Positions 39,335 through 48,982 of a stretch of DNA of 64,000 nt are shown here, one piece after another (the stretch's first letter is position 1; every line of letters begins with the position of its first letter). This DNA is from Pseudomonas sp. PD9R (GTDB lineage Bacteria; Pseudomonadota; Gammaproteobacteria; Pseudomonadales; Pseudomonadaceae), in NCBI RefSeq assembly GCF_019200975.1, contig NZ_JAHTMR010000007.1, forward strand, positions 137,551 to 201,550, written 5' to 3'. The translations under genes were made by a program, and so were the position numbers. Below the pieces are notes generated by a model that did no database searches, was not told where the DNA came from, and saw nothing but the letters and a program-made list of their open reading frames with translations.

Positions 39335-40302
39335 GCTTCTTCGGGAGCGAGGTCGAGCAGGCGCCGGGCCATCTGATCGGCGGCACGCACCAAAGCGTCG
39401 GTGATACCAGGTTCGGCGGCGGCATGCCCCGCGTCGCGAATGATCTGCAACTCACTATTCGGCCAGGCTTGATGCAGTTCCCAGGCGTTATCCAGCGGAC
39501 AGATCACGTCATAGCGACCATGGATGATCACGCCCGGCAGATGGGCGATTTTGCCCATGTCGCGAATCAGCTGATTCGGCTCAAGGAACGCATTGTTGGT
39601 GAAGTAGTGGCACTCGATGCGGGCGATAGACAAGGCACGCTGAGGCTCGGAGAAGCGGTCGACCACCATCGGGTTCGGACGCAGGGTCGCGGTCCGGCCT
39701 TCCCAGGTGGACCAGGCCTTGGCCGCATGCATCTGGGCGATCTGGTCGTTGCCGGTCAGGCGTTTGTGGAAAGCGTTGAGCAAGTCGTGGCGTTCTTCCA
39801 GCGGGATCGGCGCGATGTAGTCCTGCCAGTAATCGGGGAACAGACGGCTGGCGCCGGCCTGATAGAACCATTCGATTTCCTGCGGACGGCAGAGGAAAAT
39901 CCCGCGCACGATCAAACCATGCACGCGCTCCGGATGGGTTTGCGCATAGGCCAGCGCCAGGGTCGAACCCCAGGAGCCGCCGAACAGCACCCATTTGTCG
40001 ATGCCCAGGTGTTTGCGAATGCGCTCCAGGTCGGCGACCAGATCCCAGGTGGTATTGTTTTCGAGGCTGGCGTGCGGGGTGGACCGACCGCAGCCACGCT
40101 GATCGAAGGTCACAATGCGATACAGGTTTGGATCGAAGTAGCACCGACTCTGGGCATCACACCCGGCACCAGGGCCGCCGTGGATGAACACAACCGGCAA
40201 ACCTTCCGGTGAACCGCTTTCGTCGACATACAGCGTATGGGTTTCATCGACGGCCAGATCGTGCCGGGCGTAGGGTTTGATCTGCGGGTACAAAGTCTGC
40301 AT
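39331..40302 (-). CDS. pip: Proline iminopeptidase
   Basis: Alpha/beta hydrolase of family S33 that releases N-terminal proline from peptides. The 323-residue protein starts [18 protein letters not shown], with HGGPGAG (oxyanion region, near 41), nucleophile Ser in [13 protein letters not shown] (near 110), Asp in GRYDVICP (near 268) and His in RDAGHAA (near 296). No signal peptide, so cytoplasmic. Same transcript as dtd. Confidence 0.94.
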   Translation of the reverse strand: MQTLYPQIKPYARHDLAVDETHTLYVDESGSPEGLPVVFIHGGPGAGCDAQSRCYFDPNLYRIVTFDQRGCGRSTPHASLENNTTWDLVADLERIRKHLGIDKWVLFGGSWGSTLALAYAQTHPERVHGLIVRGIFLCRPQEIEWFYQAGASRLFPDYWQDYIAPIPLEERHDLLNAFHKRLTGNDQIAQMHAAKAWSTWEGRTATLRPNPMVVDRFSEPQRALSIARIECHYFTNNAFLEPNQLIRDMGKIAHLPGVIIHGRYDVICPLDNAWELHQAWPNSELQIIRDAGHAAAEPGITDALVRAADQMARRLLDLAPEEA

Positions 40303-40406
40303 TGCGCGCTCCGTAAGGGGTCTAGGTCATCCCTGGGGGGACTTCTATTATTCTGCCGTTGGGCATCATAAACCCGAATTACGCCAATGAGCATGCCCTT
40401 GCAGCG

Positions 40407-41339
40407 TCAGAGTTTCCCGGCCAGATACCCGAACAGGGTTTGGTAGAGCGCATCGACCTCGGCGACCTGCCCCCGCGCCCGCAAACAACCGTGTACCAGC
40501 CCCTCTCCGTAATACAACGTTGCGGCCACGCCGGCCGCGTTCAATCGCTCGGCATATTGCACCCCGTCATCGCGCAGCGGATCGAATTGCGCCACCGCGA
40601 TCAATGCCGGGGGCAACCCGCGAAGGTCCGCTGCAAGCAACGGCATCGCATAGGGTCCCGGCTGCCGAGTGCCGCGCAGGTACAACGCGTGATAGCAATC
40701 CACGTCACTGCTGCTAAGCAAGGGGGCATCGATGCACTCACTGCGCGACGCCAGTTGCTGATCGCCACCGAGCCCCGGATAGATCAGCACCTGCGCCGCC
40801 GGCAATGGCTCACCCGCGTCGCGCAATGCCAGACAAAGCGCAGCCGCGAGATTGCCACCGGCACTGTCGCCGGCCACCACCGTTCGTTCCGGGTCGAGAC
40901 GGAAGGGGCCGGTGCGCAATGCTCGCCAGACTTTCAGGCAGTCATTGAACCCCGCAGGAAACGGATGCTCCGGTGCCAATCGATAGTCCACGGCGATCAC
41001 CAGCACACTCAAGGTCGACGCCAGTTCGGCGCAGATGAAGTCGTGGGAGTCCAGATCCCCTACTACCCAGCCACCGCCATGCAGATAAAGGATGCACGGC
41101 GCAGCGTCGGTCGATAGCGAAACCGGCGGTTGATAAGTGCGTACCGGCACCCCGGCCAGTTCGACATCCACCACGTACAAACCAGTGGGCCGCGCAGGAG
41201 TGAACGCCCGACACATCTCGCTGTAGGCCTGGCGTAAACCGGTGAGACTGCTGTCGGTGCTGTTGAAGCTGACGGTTTTCTCGACGAACGCCGTCATTTG
41301 TTCGCTAAGCGGGTAAGGAGTCATGAGCCGGGTGCCCAT
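40407..41339 (-). CDS. Alpha/beta hydrolase of the HSL (GDXG) esterase family
   Basis: Cytoplasmic esterase or lipase-type hydrolase of 310 residues. HGGGW (oxyanion) lies near 90, nucleophile Ser in GDSAGGNLAAAL near 160, Asp in AQFDPLRDDG near 256 and His in LVHGCLR near 286, so all catalytic residues are present. Substrate unknown; relatives hydrolyse short acyl esters. Start uncertain between ATG 41339 and ATG 41324 (MTPYPLSEQM); neither has a good ribosome site. Transcribed toward pip but separated from it by 104 bases. Confidence 0.88.
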   Translation of the reverse strand: MGTRLMTPYPLSEQMTAFVEKTVSFNSTDSSLTGLRQAYSEMCRAFTPARPTGLYVVDVELAGVPVRTYQPPVSLSTDAAPCILYLHGGGWVVGDLDSHDFICAELASTLSVLVIAVDYRLAPEHPFPAGFNDCLKVWRALRTGPFRLDPERTVVAGDSAGGNLAAALCLALRDAGEPLPAAQVLIYPGLGGDQQLASRSECIDAPLLSSSDVDCYHALYLRGTRQPGPYAMPLLAADLRGLPPALIAVAQFDPLRDDGVQYAERLNAAGVAATLYYGEGLVHGCLRARGQVAEVDALYQTLFGYLAGKL

Positions 41340-41362
41340 TCAGGGGATATGAGGGGACAACA

Positions 41363-41467
41363 CCCTGTAGGAGCGAGCTTGCTCGCGATGATCGTCAACG
41401 ATAACGCGGTAAGCCTGATACCCCGCGGCGTACTCCGACTTATCGCGAGCAAGCTCGCTCCTACAGG
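41363..41467. repeat. REPIN, family B
   Basis: Arms CCCTGTAGGAGCGAGCTTGC and GCAAGCTCGCTCCTACAGG, continuing into TCGCGAT or its mirror, with a spacer of about 50 bases. Lies between two minus-strand genes. Confidence 0.88.
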
Positions 41468-41475
41468 TTCTGGTG

Positions 41476-42441
41476 TCAGTTTTTCAGACTGGCCTGAACC
41501 GTTGCCATACCGTCCTTGCCATCAAAACTGCTGACACCCGCCAGCCAGCGCTGCAGATCTTGTGGATGCTCGCGCAGCCATTTTTTGGCCACGTCCTGAG
41601 CCGTCTGGCGCTCCATGATCGGCACCATCAATTGGCTTTCCTGGGCAGCGGTGAAGGTCAGGTTTTCCAGCAGGCGATTGACGTTCGGGCAACGTTCGGC
41701 GTAATCCGGCGCGGTGACGGTGGAAACGGTCGCCGCCCCTTCGTTCGGCCCGTAGACGTCTTCGCTGCCGGTCAGGTAGGCGATTTTCATGTTGATGTTC
41801 ATCGGGTGCGGGGTCCAACCGACGAACACCACGAATTCCTTGCGATTCACCGCACGCTGCACGGCCGCGAGCATGCCGGCTTCACCGGACTCGATCAGTT
41901 TGAAGTCCTTCAGGCCAAAGTGATTGGTCTCGATCATGGTTTTGATCGTGGTGTTGGCACCGCTGCCCGGCTCGATGCCGTAGATCTTGCCGCCGAGCTG
42001 GTCTTTGAATTTGGCGATGTCGGCGAAGGTTTTCAGACCTGCAGCCGCGACATAGTCAGGGACTGCGAGCGTTGCCTGGGCATCGGCCAGGCTTGGCTTG
42101 TCCATGACCTTCAATTGATTGGCGGCTACGAACGGCGCGATGTTTTTGTCCATCGCCGGTTTCCAGTAACCGAGGAAGATATCCAGACGCTTGTCGCGGA
42201 TGCCGGCGAAGATGATTTGCTGCACGGCGCTGGTCTGTTTGCTTTCGTAGCCAAGGCCATTGAGCAGCACATCGGCCATGCCGCTGGTGGCGATCACGTC
42301 GGTCCAGTTGACCACGCCCATGCGCACAGCCTTGCAGGAAGGGTCGTCAGCGGCCAGGACACTGGCGCTCAGCAAAGCGGTACCGCAGAAGATTGAGAGA
42401 CAGCGGGTGAACAAACCTTTTTTGCTTGTCATAAAGAGCAT
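41476..42441 (-). CDS. Periplasmic choline/betaine-type ABC substrate-binding protein (orphan)
   Basis: Type of binding protein that feeds a quaternary-amine ABC importer. The 321-residue protein has a signal peptide (cleavage near VLA-AD, residue 31) and the ChoX-like sequence VRMGVVNWTDVIATSGMADVLL, FLGYWKPAMDKN and VFVGWTPHPMNINM, with tryptophans and aromatic residues expected in the cation-pi box. No ATPase or permease gene adjoins it, so it must work with components elsewhere. Its neighbour hutG belongs to the hut locus, but a 250-base gap with a REPIN separates them. Choline is the best guess; betaine or carnitine are alternatives. Confidence 0.87.
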   Translation of the reverse strand: MLFMTSKKGLFTRCLSIFCGTALLSASVLAADDPSCKAVRMGVVNWTDVIATSGMADVLLNGLGYESKQTSAVQQIIFAGIRDKRLDIFLGYWKPAMDKNIAPFVAANQLKVMDKPSLADAQATLAVPDYVAAAGLKTFADIAKFKDQLGGKIYGIEPGSGANTTIKTMIETNHFGLKDFKLIESGEAGMLAAVQRAVNRKEFVVFVGWTPHPMNINMKIAYLTGSEDVYGPNEGAATVSTVTAPDYAERCPNVNRLLENLTFTAAQESQLMVPIMERQTAQDVAKKWLREHPQDLQRWLAGVSSFDGKDGMATVQASLKN

Positions 42442-42557
42442 TCTCGTGCGGCAGCGGTTTATTGTCGGGCCGGTGTCTAGCGCACCGTGCCCGAAACATT
42501 ACGCAGCGTCGAGCGCATAAAAGCGACCTGTGGCGACCGTGTTTTGCACGGTGGCGA

Positions 42558-42674
42558 CAAAAAAATCGCAGCTCCCGCACGCCCATGTAGGCGCTGCCAA
42601 AGGCTGCGATCTTTTGATCTTGCTTCTGAAAAACTGAAGATCAAAAGATCGCAGCCTTCGGCAGCGCCTACAGG
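42558..42674. repeat. REPIN, family A, with an extra degenerate half-arm
   Basis: The intact pair runs from TGTAGGCGCTGCCAAAGGCT (42586) to GCAGCCTTCGGCAGCGCCTA (42674); both arms share GGCGC where other copies have GGAGC. A stray ATCGCAGCTCC at about 42564 before it looks like the remains of an older copy. Confidence 0.82.
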
Positions 42675-42690
42675 GGAATGGCGCCGGGTT

Positions 42691-43494
42691 CTAGGATTTG
42701 TAGTGCTGCTGCCCCCACGCCAACAGGCCTTGCAGCAATTCCTTCAACACCACCCGCGTCGGCTCGGCCAGGTCTGGCCGATAACGGAACGGCTCGAACT
42801 CTTCCATGTAAGTGCACTGGCCCAACTCCAGCTGCACCGCGTGGATGTTTTCCGCCGGGTTACCGTAATGCCGGGTGATGTGCCCGCCCTTGAAGCGCCC
42901 GTTCAGCACATGGCTGTAATCCGGATGCCCGGCGCAGATCGTTTCCAACTGCGACGCCAACTGTGGATCGCAACTGGCGCCGTTGAAGGTGCCGAGGTTG
43001 AAGTCCGGCAACTTGCCATCGAACAGGTGCGGGATGATCGAACGGATCGAGTGCGCATCGAACAGCAACGCGTAGCCGAACTCGGCCTTGAGACGCGCCA
43101 GCTCTTGCTGCAGGGTGCTGTGATAGGGCGTCCAGATCTGCTCCAGATAGGTCGCGCGCTCCTCGGCAGAAGGCTCCAGCCCTTCCCGGAATAACGGAAT
43201 GCCATCGAACAGCGTCGCCGGGTACAGACCGGTGGTCGCGCCGACATATAAAGGTTTATCGTCGGACGGCCGGTTCAGGTCGATGACAAACCGCGAGTAC
43301 TCGGCAGCCAGTGTGCTGGCGCCCAGCTCGGCGGCGAAATCGTAAAGTTGCGGGATGTGCCAGTCGGTGTCCGGCAGGCTTTTAGCATCGGGGATCAACC
43401 CGGCTTCGACCGCTCGTGTCAGGCGCACACCCGCGTGGGGCATGCTGATCAGCAGCGGCACGCGGCCTTGTTTGAAGTTCAGAACCTTATCCAC
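42691..43494 (-). CDS. hutG: N-formylglutamate deformylase
   Basis: Last step of the five-step histidine route: hydrolyses N-formylglutamate to glutamate and formate. I start at the GTG at 43494, seven bases after AGGAG (267 residues, MDKVLNFKQGRVPLLISMPHAG); the open frame extends much further upstream, but into hutI. Typical segments are LLISMPHAGVRL, FVIDLNRPSDD and LLFDAHSIRSIIPHLFDG. Last gene of the hut transcript, ten bases after hutI. Confidence 0.95.
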   Translation of the reverse strand: MDKVLNFKQGRVPLLISMPHAGVRLTRAVEAGLIPDAKSLPDTDWHIPQLYDFAAELGASTLAAEYSRFVIDLNRPSDDKPLYVGATTGLYPATLFDGIPLFREGLEPSAEERATYLEQIWTPYHSTLQQELARLKAEFGYALLFDAHSIRSIIPHLFDGKLPDFNLGTFNGASCDPQLASQLETICAGHPDYSHVLNGRFKGGHITRHYGNPAENIHAVQLELGQCTYMEEFEPFRYRPDLAEPTRVVLKELLQGLLAWGQQHYKS

Positions 43495-43504
43495 AACTGC
43501 TCTC

Positions 43505-44710
43505 CTACAGACTTGTTTCAACGCCGTGACGCACGACGCGTTTTTCCAGGTCGCCGCCCAGCCAGTACGACAGGTCGGCCGGACGATCGATTTGCCAGGC
43601 AACGAAATCCGCAACCTTGCCGGCCTCCAGCGAACCATGCGTGTCGGCCAAGCCCAATGCAGTCGCGGCATAAATCGTTGCGCCGGCCAGGGCTTCTTCC
43701 GGGGTCATGCGGAAACAGGTGCACGCCATGTTCAACATCAAGCGCAGCGACAGCGCCGGCGAGGTGCCGGGGTTGAGGTCACTGGCGATAGCGATTTTCA
43801 CGCCGTGTTTGCGCAAGGCATCCATCGGCGGCAATTGCGTTTCACGCAGGAAGTAGAACGCGCCGGGCAACAGCACCGCCACCGTGCCGGATTCGGCCAT
43901 GGCGATGGCATCTTCCTCGGTCATGAATTCCAGGTGATCGGCCGACAGTGCGTGATAACGCGCCGCCAGGCTCGAACCGTGCAGCGACGACAATTGCTCG
44001 GCATGCAGTTTCACCGACAAACCCAGTTCCTGGGCCGTGATGAATACGCGTTCGACCTGCGCCGGCGAAAACGCCAGGTATTCGCAGAACGCGTCCACCG
44101 CATCCACCAACCCTTCAGCAGCCAGGGCCGGGAGCATTTCGCTGCAGATGTGTTCGATGTAATCATCGGCGCGATCGGCGTATTCCGGCGGCAAGGCGTG
44201 AGCCGCCAGGCAGGTGCTGTGCACACTGACCGGCAGTTCGGCACCAAGGCGACGGGCGACCCGCAGCATCTTGCGCTCGCTGGCCAGGTCCAGGCCGTAG
44301 CCGGACTTGATCTCGATGCTGGTAACGCCATCGCGAATCAGGCTCTTCAGACGCTTGGCGGCGCTGGCGAACAACTCGTCTTCGCTGGCGGCGCGGGTGG
44401 CGCGCACGGTGCTGGCGATGCCACCACCGGAAGCCGCGATTTGCGCGTAGCTGACGCCTTGCAGGCGTTGCTCGAATTCGCCGCTGCGGTTACCGCCGAA
44501 CACCGTGTGGGTGTGGCAGTCGATCAGGCCCGGTGTGACCCAGGCCCCGTTCAAATCGTTGACGGCCGGGTATTCGCCCGCCGGCAGTTCAGCGCGCGGG
44601 CCAACCCACTCAATGAGCGCACCGGACGTCACGATGGCCGCATCCTCAATGATCGAGTAGACGCCTTGCGCCATGGTTGCGACGTGGCAGTGTTGCCAGA
44701 GGGTTTTCAT
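43505..44710 (-). CDS. hutI: Imidazolonepropionase
   Basis: Amidohydrolase-superfamily enzyme converting 4-imidazolone-5-propionate to N-formimidoylglutamate. The 401-residue protein has the metal-binding [16 protein letters not shown] near 70, the Lys/His region KSGYGLD and [11 protein letters not shown], and the metal Asp in [11 protein letters not shown] near 315. Start [13 protein letters not shown]. Between hutH and hutG in the hut transcript; a REPIN lies upstream of it, in the gap after hutH. Confidence 0.96.
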   Translation of the reverse strand: MKTLWQHCHVATMAQGVYSIIEDAAIVTSGALIEWVGPRAELPAGEYPAVNDLNGAWVTPGLIDCHTHTVFGGNRSGEFEQRLQGVSYAQIAASGGGIASTVRATRAASEDELFASAAKRLKSLIRDGVTSIEIKSGYGLDLASERKMLRVARRLGAELPVSVHSTCLAAHALPPEYADRADDYIEHICSEMLPALAAEGLVDAVDAFCEYLAFSPAQVERVFITAQELGLSVKLHAEQLSSLHGSSLAARYHALSADHLEFMTEEDAIAMAESGTVAVLLPGAFYFLRETQLPPMDALRKHGVKIAIASDLNPGTSPALSLRLMLNMACTCFRMTPEEALAGATIYAATALGLADTHGSLEAGKVADFVAWQIDRPADLSYWLGGDLEKRVVRHGVETSL

Positions 44711-44765
44711 CCCGGGTTCCTCGTTTTATTCAAAATCGATTCGCGAGCAAGCGGCACGCACTCTC

Positions 44766-44848
44766 CTGTAGGAGCTGCCGAGTGCAACGAGGCTGCGATC
44801 TTTTAAAAAGCAAGATCAAAAGATCGCAGCCTGCGGCAGCTCCTACAG
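44766..44848. repeat. REPIN, family A, long left arm with short right arm
   Basis: Left arm TGTAGGAGCTGCCGAGTGCA continuing ACGAGGCTGCGATC (long core), right arm GATCGCAGCCTGCGGCAGCT (short core), spacer about 12 bases. Inside the hut transcript between hutH and hutI. Confidence 0.85.
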
Positions 44849-44868
44849 AGTTGCCCGCGAATAAGTCG

Positions 44869-46401
44869 TTACAGGCTAGGCAGCAGCTTGGTCGTGATCA
44901 GCTCGTTCAGACAACGCGAAGCCAACAACTCGCTGGCCGCATTGATGTCCGGTGCAAAGAAGCGGTCCTTCTCATAGAACGGCACTTCTTTACGCAGAAT
45001 CGCCCGTGCCTGTTCCAGTTTTGCCGAAGTTTTCAGACCATTGCGCAAGTCCAGGCCCTGGACCGCCGCCAGCCATTCCACCGCCAGAATCCCGCGCGTA
45101 TTTTCAGCCATTTCCCACAAACGCTTGCCAGCCGCCGGCGCCATCGAAACGTGGTCTTCCTGGTTGGCAGACGTCGGCAGGCTGTCCACGGAATGCGGAT
45201 GGGACAACGCCTTGTTTTCGCTAGCCAATGCCGCTGCAGTCACCTGGGCAATCATGAAGCCGGAGTTCACGCCGCCATTGGCCACCAGGAATGGCGGCAG
45301 TTGCGACATGTGCTTGTCCATCATCAGCGAGATGCGGCGTTCGCTCAGGGAGCCGATTTCCGCGATGGCCAGGGCCATGTTGTCGGCAGCCATGGCCACC
45401 GGTTCGGCGTGGAAGTTGCCGCCGGAAATCACGTCGCCTTCAGCGGCAAACACCAATGGGTTATCGGAAACGGCGTTGGCTTCAACCGCCAGCACTTCGG
45501 CGGCTTGGCGGAACTGGGTCAGGCAGGCGCCCATGACTTGCGGCTGGCAGCGCAGGGAATAAGGGTCCTGAACTTTTTCGCAGTTTTCGTGGGAGTCGGA
45601 GACTTCGCTGCGCTCACCCAGCAGGTCGCGGTAAGCGGCGGCGGCGTCGATCTGACCTTTCTGGCCACGGGCGGCGTGGATGCGTGCGTCGAACGGCGAG
45701 CGCGAGCCGAGTACCGCCTCAACCGTCAGGCCGCCCAGTGCCAAGGCACCGGCGAACAGGTCTTCACCTTCGAACAGGCCACGCAGGGCAAACGCGGTGG
45801 ACACCTGAGTACCGTTGAGCAGTGCCAGGCCTTCTTTCGCGGCCAGGGTCAGCGGGGTCAAACCGGCAACTTTCAGCGCTTCGGTGGCTTCCATCCACTC
45901 GCCTTTGTAGCGCGCCTTGCCCTCGCCCAGCAGCACCAGCGACATGTGCGCCAACGGTGCCAGGTCGCCGGATGCACCGACCGAACCTTTCAATGGGATG
46001 TGCGGGTAAACCTCGGCGTTGATCAGGGCGATCAGCGCGTCGATCACCACGCGACGAATACCGGAGAAGCCACGGCTCAGGCTATTGACCTTGAGCACCA
46101 TGACCAGCCGCACCAGCGCGTCGCTGATCGGCGCGCCGACACCGGCGGCGTGGGACAGCACCAGCGAACGCTGGAGGTTTTCCAGGTCTTCGCTGGCGAT
46201 GCGGGTCGAAGCCAGCAGACCGAAACCGGTGTTGATGCCGTACGCGGTGCGGTTCTCGGCGAGGATCTGTTCCACGCAGGCCACGCTGGCTTCGATCTGG
46301 GCCGAGGCGCTGTGGTCGAGGGTCAGTTTCACCGGCTGCTGATAAATATCACGCAGTTGGGCAAGGCTCAGTTGGCCGGGAATCAAATTAAGCGCAGTCA
46401 T
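44869..46401 (-). CDS. hutH: Histidine ammonia-lyase (active-type copy)
   Basis: Deaminates histidine to urocanate, the first step of the pathway. The 510-residue protein retains the tripeptide Ala143-Ser144-Gly145 ([14 protein letters not shown]) that cyclises to the MIO cofactor, plus AYGINTGFG (catalytic Tyr), [10 protein letters not shown] (His), [10 protein letters not shown] (Asn), [10 protein letters not shown] (Tyr/Arg) and NQEDHVSM (Glu). All active-site residues expected from P. putida HutH are present. AGGAG precedes the ATG by seven bases. This should be the functional lyase (hutH2 in SBW25 naming); compare the second copy upstream. Confidence 0.96.
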   Translation of the reverse strand: MTALNLIPGQLSLAQLRDIYQQPVKLTLDHSASAQIEASVACVEQILAENRTAYGINTGFGLLASTRIASEDLENLQRSLVLSHAAGVGAPISDALVRLVMVLKVNSLSRGFSGIRRVVIDALIALINAEVYPHIPLKGSVGASGDLAPLAHMSLVLLGEGKARYKGEWMEATEALKVAGLTPLTLAAKEGLALLNGTQVSTAFALRGLFEGEDLFAGALALGGLTVEAVLGSRSPFDARIHAARGQKGQIDAAAAYRDLLGERSEVSDSHENCEKVQDPYSLRCQPQVMGACLTQFRQAAEVLAVEANAVSDNPLVFAAEGDVISGGNFHAEPVAMAADNMALAIAEIGSLSERRISLMMDKHMSQLPPFLVANGGVNSGFMIAQVTAAALASENKALSHPHSVDSLPTSANQEDHVSMAPAAGKRLWEMAENTRGILAVEWLAAVQGLDLRNGLKTSAKLEQARAILRKEVPFYEKDRFFAPDINAASELLASRCLNELITTKLLPSL

Positions 46402-46519
46402 TTTTATGCTCCTTTTGAGAGTTTTTTAATTAACTACCAGACGCTCCGGAGATGTCCGTTGTCCGTCGCTTCCCTCTTTTTGAAAGGGCTGGCGCCTTGG
46501 CACGCTGGTGTCGGGGAAA

Positions 46520-48043
46520 TCAGTTCAGATTCGGTAAAGCCTTGTGCAGCAAAATCGGGTCTTTCAAAACGCCCGCAGCAGCGGCGATGTCCGGTGCCAG
46601 CCAGCGATCCTGATCGTAAGCCGGAACGCGCTCGCGCAGCAGTCGCCATGCCGCATCGGTGCCGGCGCCAAAGCGTTGCTCTTTCAAAAACTCAAACGCC
46701 TGGGCCGCCAGCAGGTACTCGATGGCGAGGATCTGCGTGCAGTTTTCCAACGCGCGGTGCAGCTTCAGCGCGGCGTTGGTGCCCATGCTCAGGTGGTCTT
46801 CCTGCAGCCCCGAGGTGACGTAGTTGTCGAGCACCGCCGGTTGCGCCAAATGGCGGTTTTCCGCACACAGCGATGCGGCGACGTACTGCACGATCATCAT
46901 TCCGGAATTCACCCCCGGATTGGCCACCAGAAATGCTGGCAGACCGCTGACGTGCGGGTTGATCAAACGGTCCAGACGACGCTCGGCGATGGAGCCGATT
47001 TCCGCCATGGCAATCGCCAGCAAGTCCGCCGCCAACGCGACCGATTGGCCGTGCGGGTTGGCCTGGGACATGACGCGGAAGTTGTCCGGTGTACCCAGTA
47101 GCAACGGGTTATCGGTGCAGCCATTGAGTTCGGTTTCGATCTGTTTGATCGCGTGTTCAAGCTGATCGCGCGCGGCACCGTGCACCTGCGGGATCGAGCG
47201 GATGCTCAGCGCATCCTGAGTACGAATGCCTTTGCTGCTGGCGATCACTTCACTGCCATCAAGCAGCGCGCGCAGGTTAACGCCGACCTTCTGCATGCCC
47301 GGATGGGGCTTGAGCGCGATGATCTCGGCATCGAATGCAGCGATCTGACCGCGCTGGGCTTCGAAGCTCATGGCGCTGATCACGTCGGCCCATTGCAGCA
47401 GGCGCGTGGCATCAGCAATGGCCAGGCAACTCAGGCCGCTCATGCACGGCGTGCCGTTGACCAGGCACAGACCGTCCTTGGCGCCGAGCTGAACCGGTTG
47501 CAGGCTTTCCTCCGCCAGCGCTTGCTGTGCCGAGGTGATCTGCCCGCGATAGCTGACATTACCGACACCCAGCAACGTGATGCTGATATGCGCCATGTGG
47601 GTCAGGTAACCGACCGAACCTTGGGATGGCACTTGCGGAGTGATGCCCCGATTGAGCAACGCCAGCAGCGCTTCGACCACCCGGCGATGCACGCCGGATT
47701 TGCCTTGGGTGAAGTTGAGGATGGCCGCGCACATGATCGCGCGGGTTTGCTCGTCGGCCAGTGGCGCGCCAACGCCACAAGCGTGGCTGAGCAAGGTGTT
47801 GCGCGACAACTGGCTGAGTTGTTCGTCTTTGAGCGAGACGTTGCACAACGCGCCCAGGCCAGTGTTGACGCCATAGGCGCGTTCGCCGCTGGCGACGATG
47901 CGCTGGACGATTGCCTGGGCATTTTCGATACGGGCCCAGGCCTGCGCCGACAGCTCAAGCTGTGCGCCATGGCGGGCTACGGCAACCACATCCTGCCAAT
48001 GCAACGGGGCATCGGCGATAACGATTTTTTCAGCCTGGGACAT
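46520..48043 (-). CDS. Histidine-ammonia-lyase paralogue lacking the MIO tripeptide
   Basis: Full-length (507 residues) member of the aromatic amino acid lyase family, in the position of hutH1 of other pseudomonads. I use the ATG at 48043, six bases after GAGG; the longer frame to 48115 translates a REPIN. Aligned to its neighbour, [14 protein letters not shown] becomes GSVG-YLTHMAH: exactly the Ala-Ser-Gly that forms MIO is deleted after Gly145. The catalytic Tyr (DPYSLR) is Leu279 and the Phe of NFHAEP is Pro329, while Tyr57, His87, Asn196, Arg282 and Glu414 remain. It is therefore unlikely to be a conventional ammonia-lyase. The frame is intact with no stops, so it appears maintained. Upstream of it lies hutV; downstream hutH. 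Confidence 0.9.
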   Translation of the reverse strand: MSQAEKIVIADAPLHWQDVVAVARHGAQLELSAQAWARIENAQAIVQRIVASGERAYGVNTGLGALCNVSLKDEQLSQLSRNTLLSHACGVGAPLADEQTRAIMCAAILNFTQGKSGVHRRVVEALLALLNRGITPQVPSQGSVGYLTHMAHISITLLGVGNVSYRGQITSAQQALAEESLQPVQLGAKDGLCLVNGTPCMSGLSCLAIADATRLLQWADVISAMSFEAQRGQIAAFDAEIIALKPHPGMQKVGVNLRALLDGSEVIASSKGIRTQDALSIRSIPQVHGAARDQLEHAIKQIETELNGCTDNPLLLGTPDNFRVMSQANPHGQSVALAADLLAIAMAEIGSIAERRLDRLINPHVSGLPAFLVANPGVNSGMMIVQYVAASLCAENRHLAQPAVLDNYVTSGLQEDHLSMGTNAALKLHRALENCTQILAIEYLLAAQAFEFLKEQRFGAGTDAAWRLLRERVPAYDQDRWLAPDIAAAAGVLKDPILLHKALPNLN

Positions 48044-48063
48044 CATTAACCTCATCCAAATAA

Positions 48064-48145
48064 AATCAAAAGATCGCAGCCTGCGGCAGCTCCTACAGAA
48101 GCCCACCGAGCTCAATGTAGGAGCTGCCGCAGGCTGCGATCTTTT
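48064..48145. repeat. REPIN, family A (TGCGG type)
   Basis: Arms GATCGCAGCCTGCGGCAGCT and AGCTGCCGCAGGCTGCGATC with a spacer of about 20 bases, occupying most of the gap between hutV and the lyase paralogue. Its translation explains a false N-terminal extension of that gene. Confidence 0.88.
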
Positions 48146-48151
48146 AGAGTT

Positions 48152-48982
48152 TTAAACCACCGCCGCCCGCCGCTGTACGAACCGGTCGACATACTCATCC
48201 GCTGGCGAATGCAGGATCTCTTTCGGCGTGCCGACCTGGATCAGGCGGCCGTCCTTGAGGATCGCGATGCGGTTGCCGATGCGCACGGCCTCGTCGAGGT
48301 CGTGGGTGATGAAGACGATGGTCTTGTGCAGGGTCTTTTGCAGTTCCAGCAACTGGTCCTGCATCTCGGCGCGGATCAGCGGGTCGAGGGCACTGAATGC
48401 TTCGTCCATCAGGATGATGTCGGTGTCTGCCGCCAATGCACGGGCCAGGCCGACACGCTGACGCATGCCACCGGAAAGCTGATGCGGGTATTTGTTTTCG
48501 TAGCCCTTGAGGCCCACGGTATTGATCCAGTGCAGCGCACGCTCGGTGCACATTTGCTTGCTCTCGCCACGCACTTTCAAGCCGTAGGCGACGTTGTCTA
48601 CCACGGTTTTGTGCGGCAGCAGGCCGAAGCTTTGGAACACCATGCTGATCTTGTGCCGGCGAAATTCGCGCAGCGCTTCCATGTCGTATTGCAGGATGTC
48701 CACGCCATCCACCAGGATCGCGCCGCTGGTCGGGTCGATCAGGCGATTGAAGTGGCGCACCAGGGTCGACTTGCCGGAACCCGACAGGCCCATTATCACG
48801 AAGATCTCGCCGGTGCCGATGCTCAACGACAAGTCGTTCACGCCAACCACGCAGCCGGTTTCCGACAGCACCTGGTCTTTGGTCTTGCCCTGGCCAACCA
48901 TCGCCAGAGCATCCTTGGAGCGGTTGCCGAAAATCTTGAAGACGTTTTTGACTTCGATCTTGCTCACGCTTGCATTGTTCAT
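48152..48982 (-). CDS. hutV: Histidine/betaine-type ABC transporter ATPase HutV
   Basis: Cytoplasmic ATPase of the HutXWV importer. The 276-residue protein has Walker A MGLSGSGKST near 70, Q-loop SMVFQSFGLLPH, signature LSGGMRQRVGLARAL near 168, Walker B DIILMDEAFSALDP and the switch His in VFITHDLDEA. The N-terminal extension (VKNVFKIFGNRSKDALAM) is typical of proline/betaine (ProV-like) ATPases, but there are no C-terminal CBS domains. Overlaps hutW by four bases. Confidence 0.94.
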   Translation of the reverse strand: MNNASVSKIEVKNVFKIFGNRSKDALAMVGQGKTKDQVLSETGCVVGVNDLSLSIGTGEIFVIMGLSGSGKSTLVRHFNRLIDPTSGAILVDGVDILQYDMEALREFRRHKISMVFQSFGLLPHKTVVDNVAYGLKVRGESKQMCTERALHWINTVGLKGYENKYPHQLSGGMRQRVGLARALAADTDIILMDEAFSALDPLIRAEMQDQLLELQKTLHKTIVFITHDLDEAVRIGNRIAILKDGRLIQVGTPKEILHSPADEYVDRFVQRRAAVV

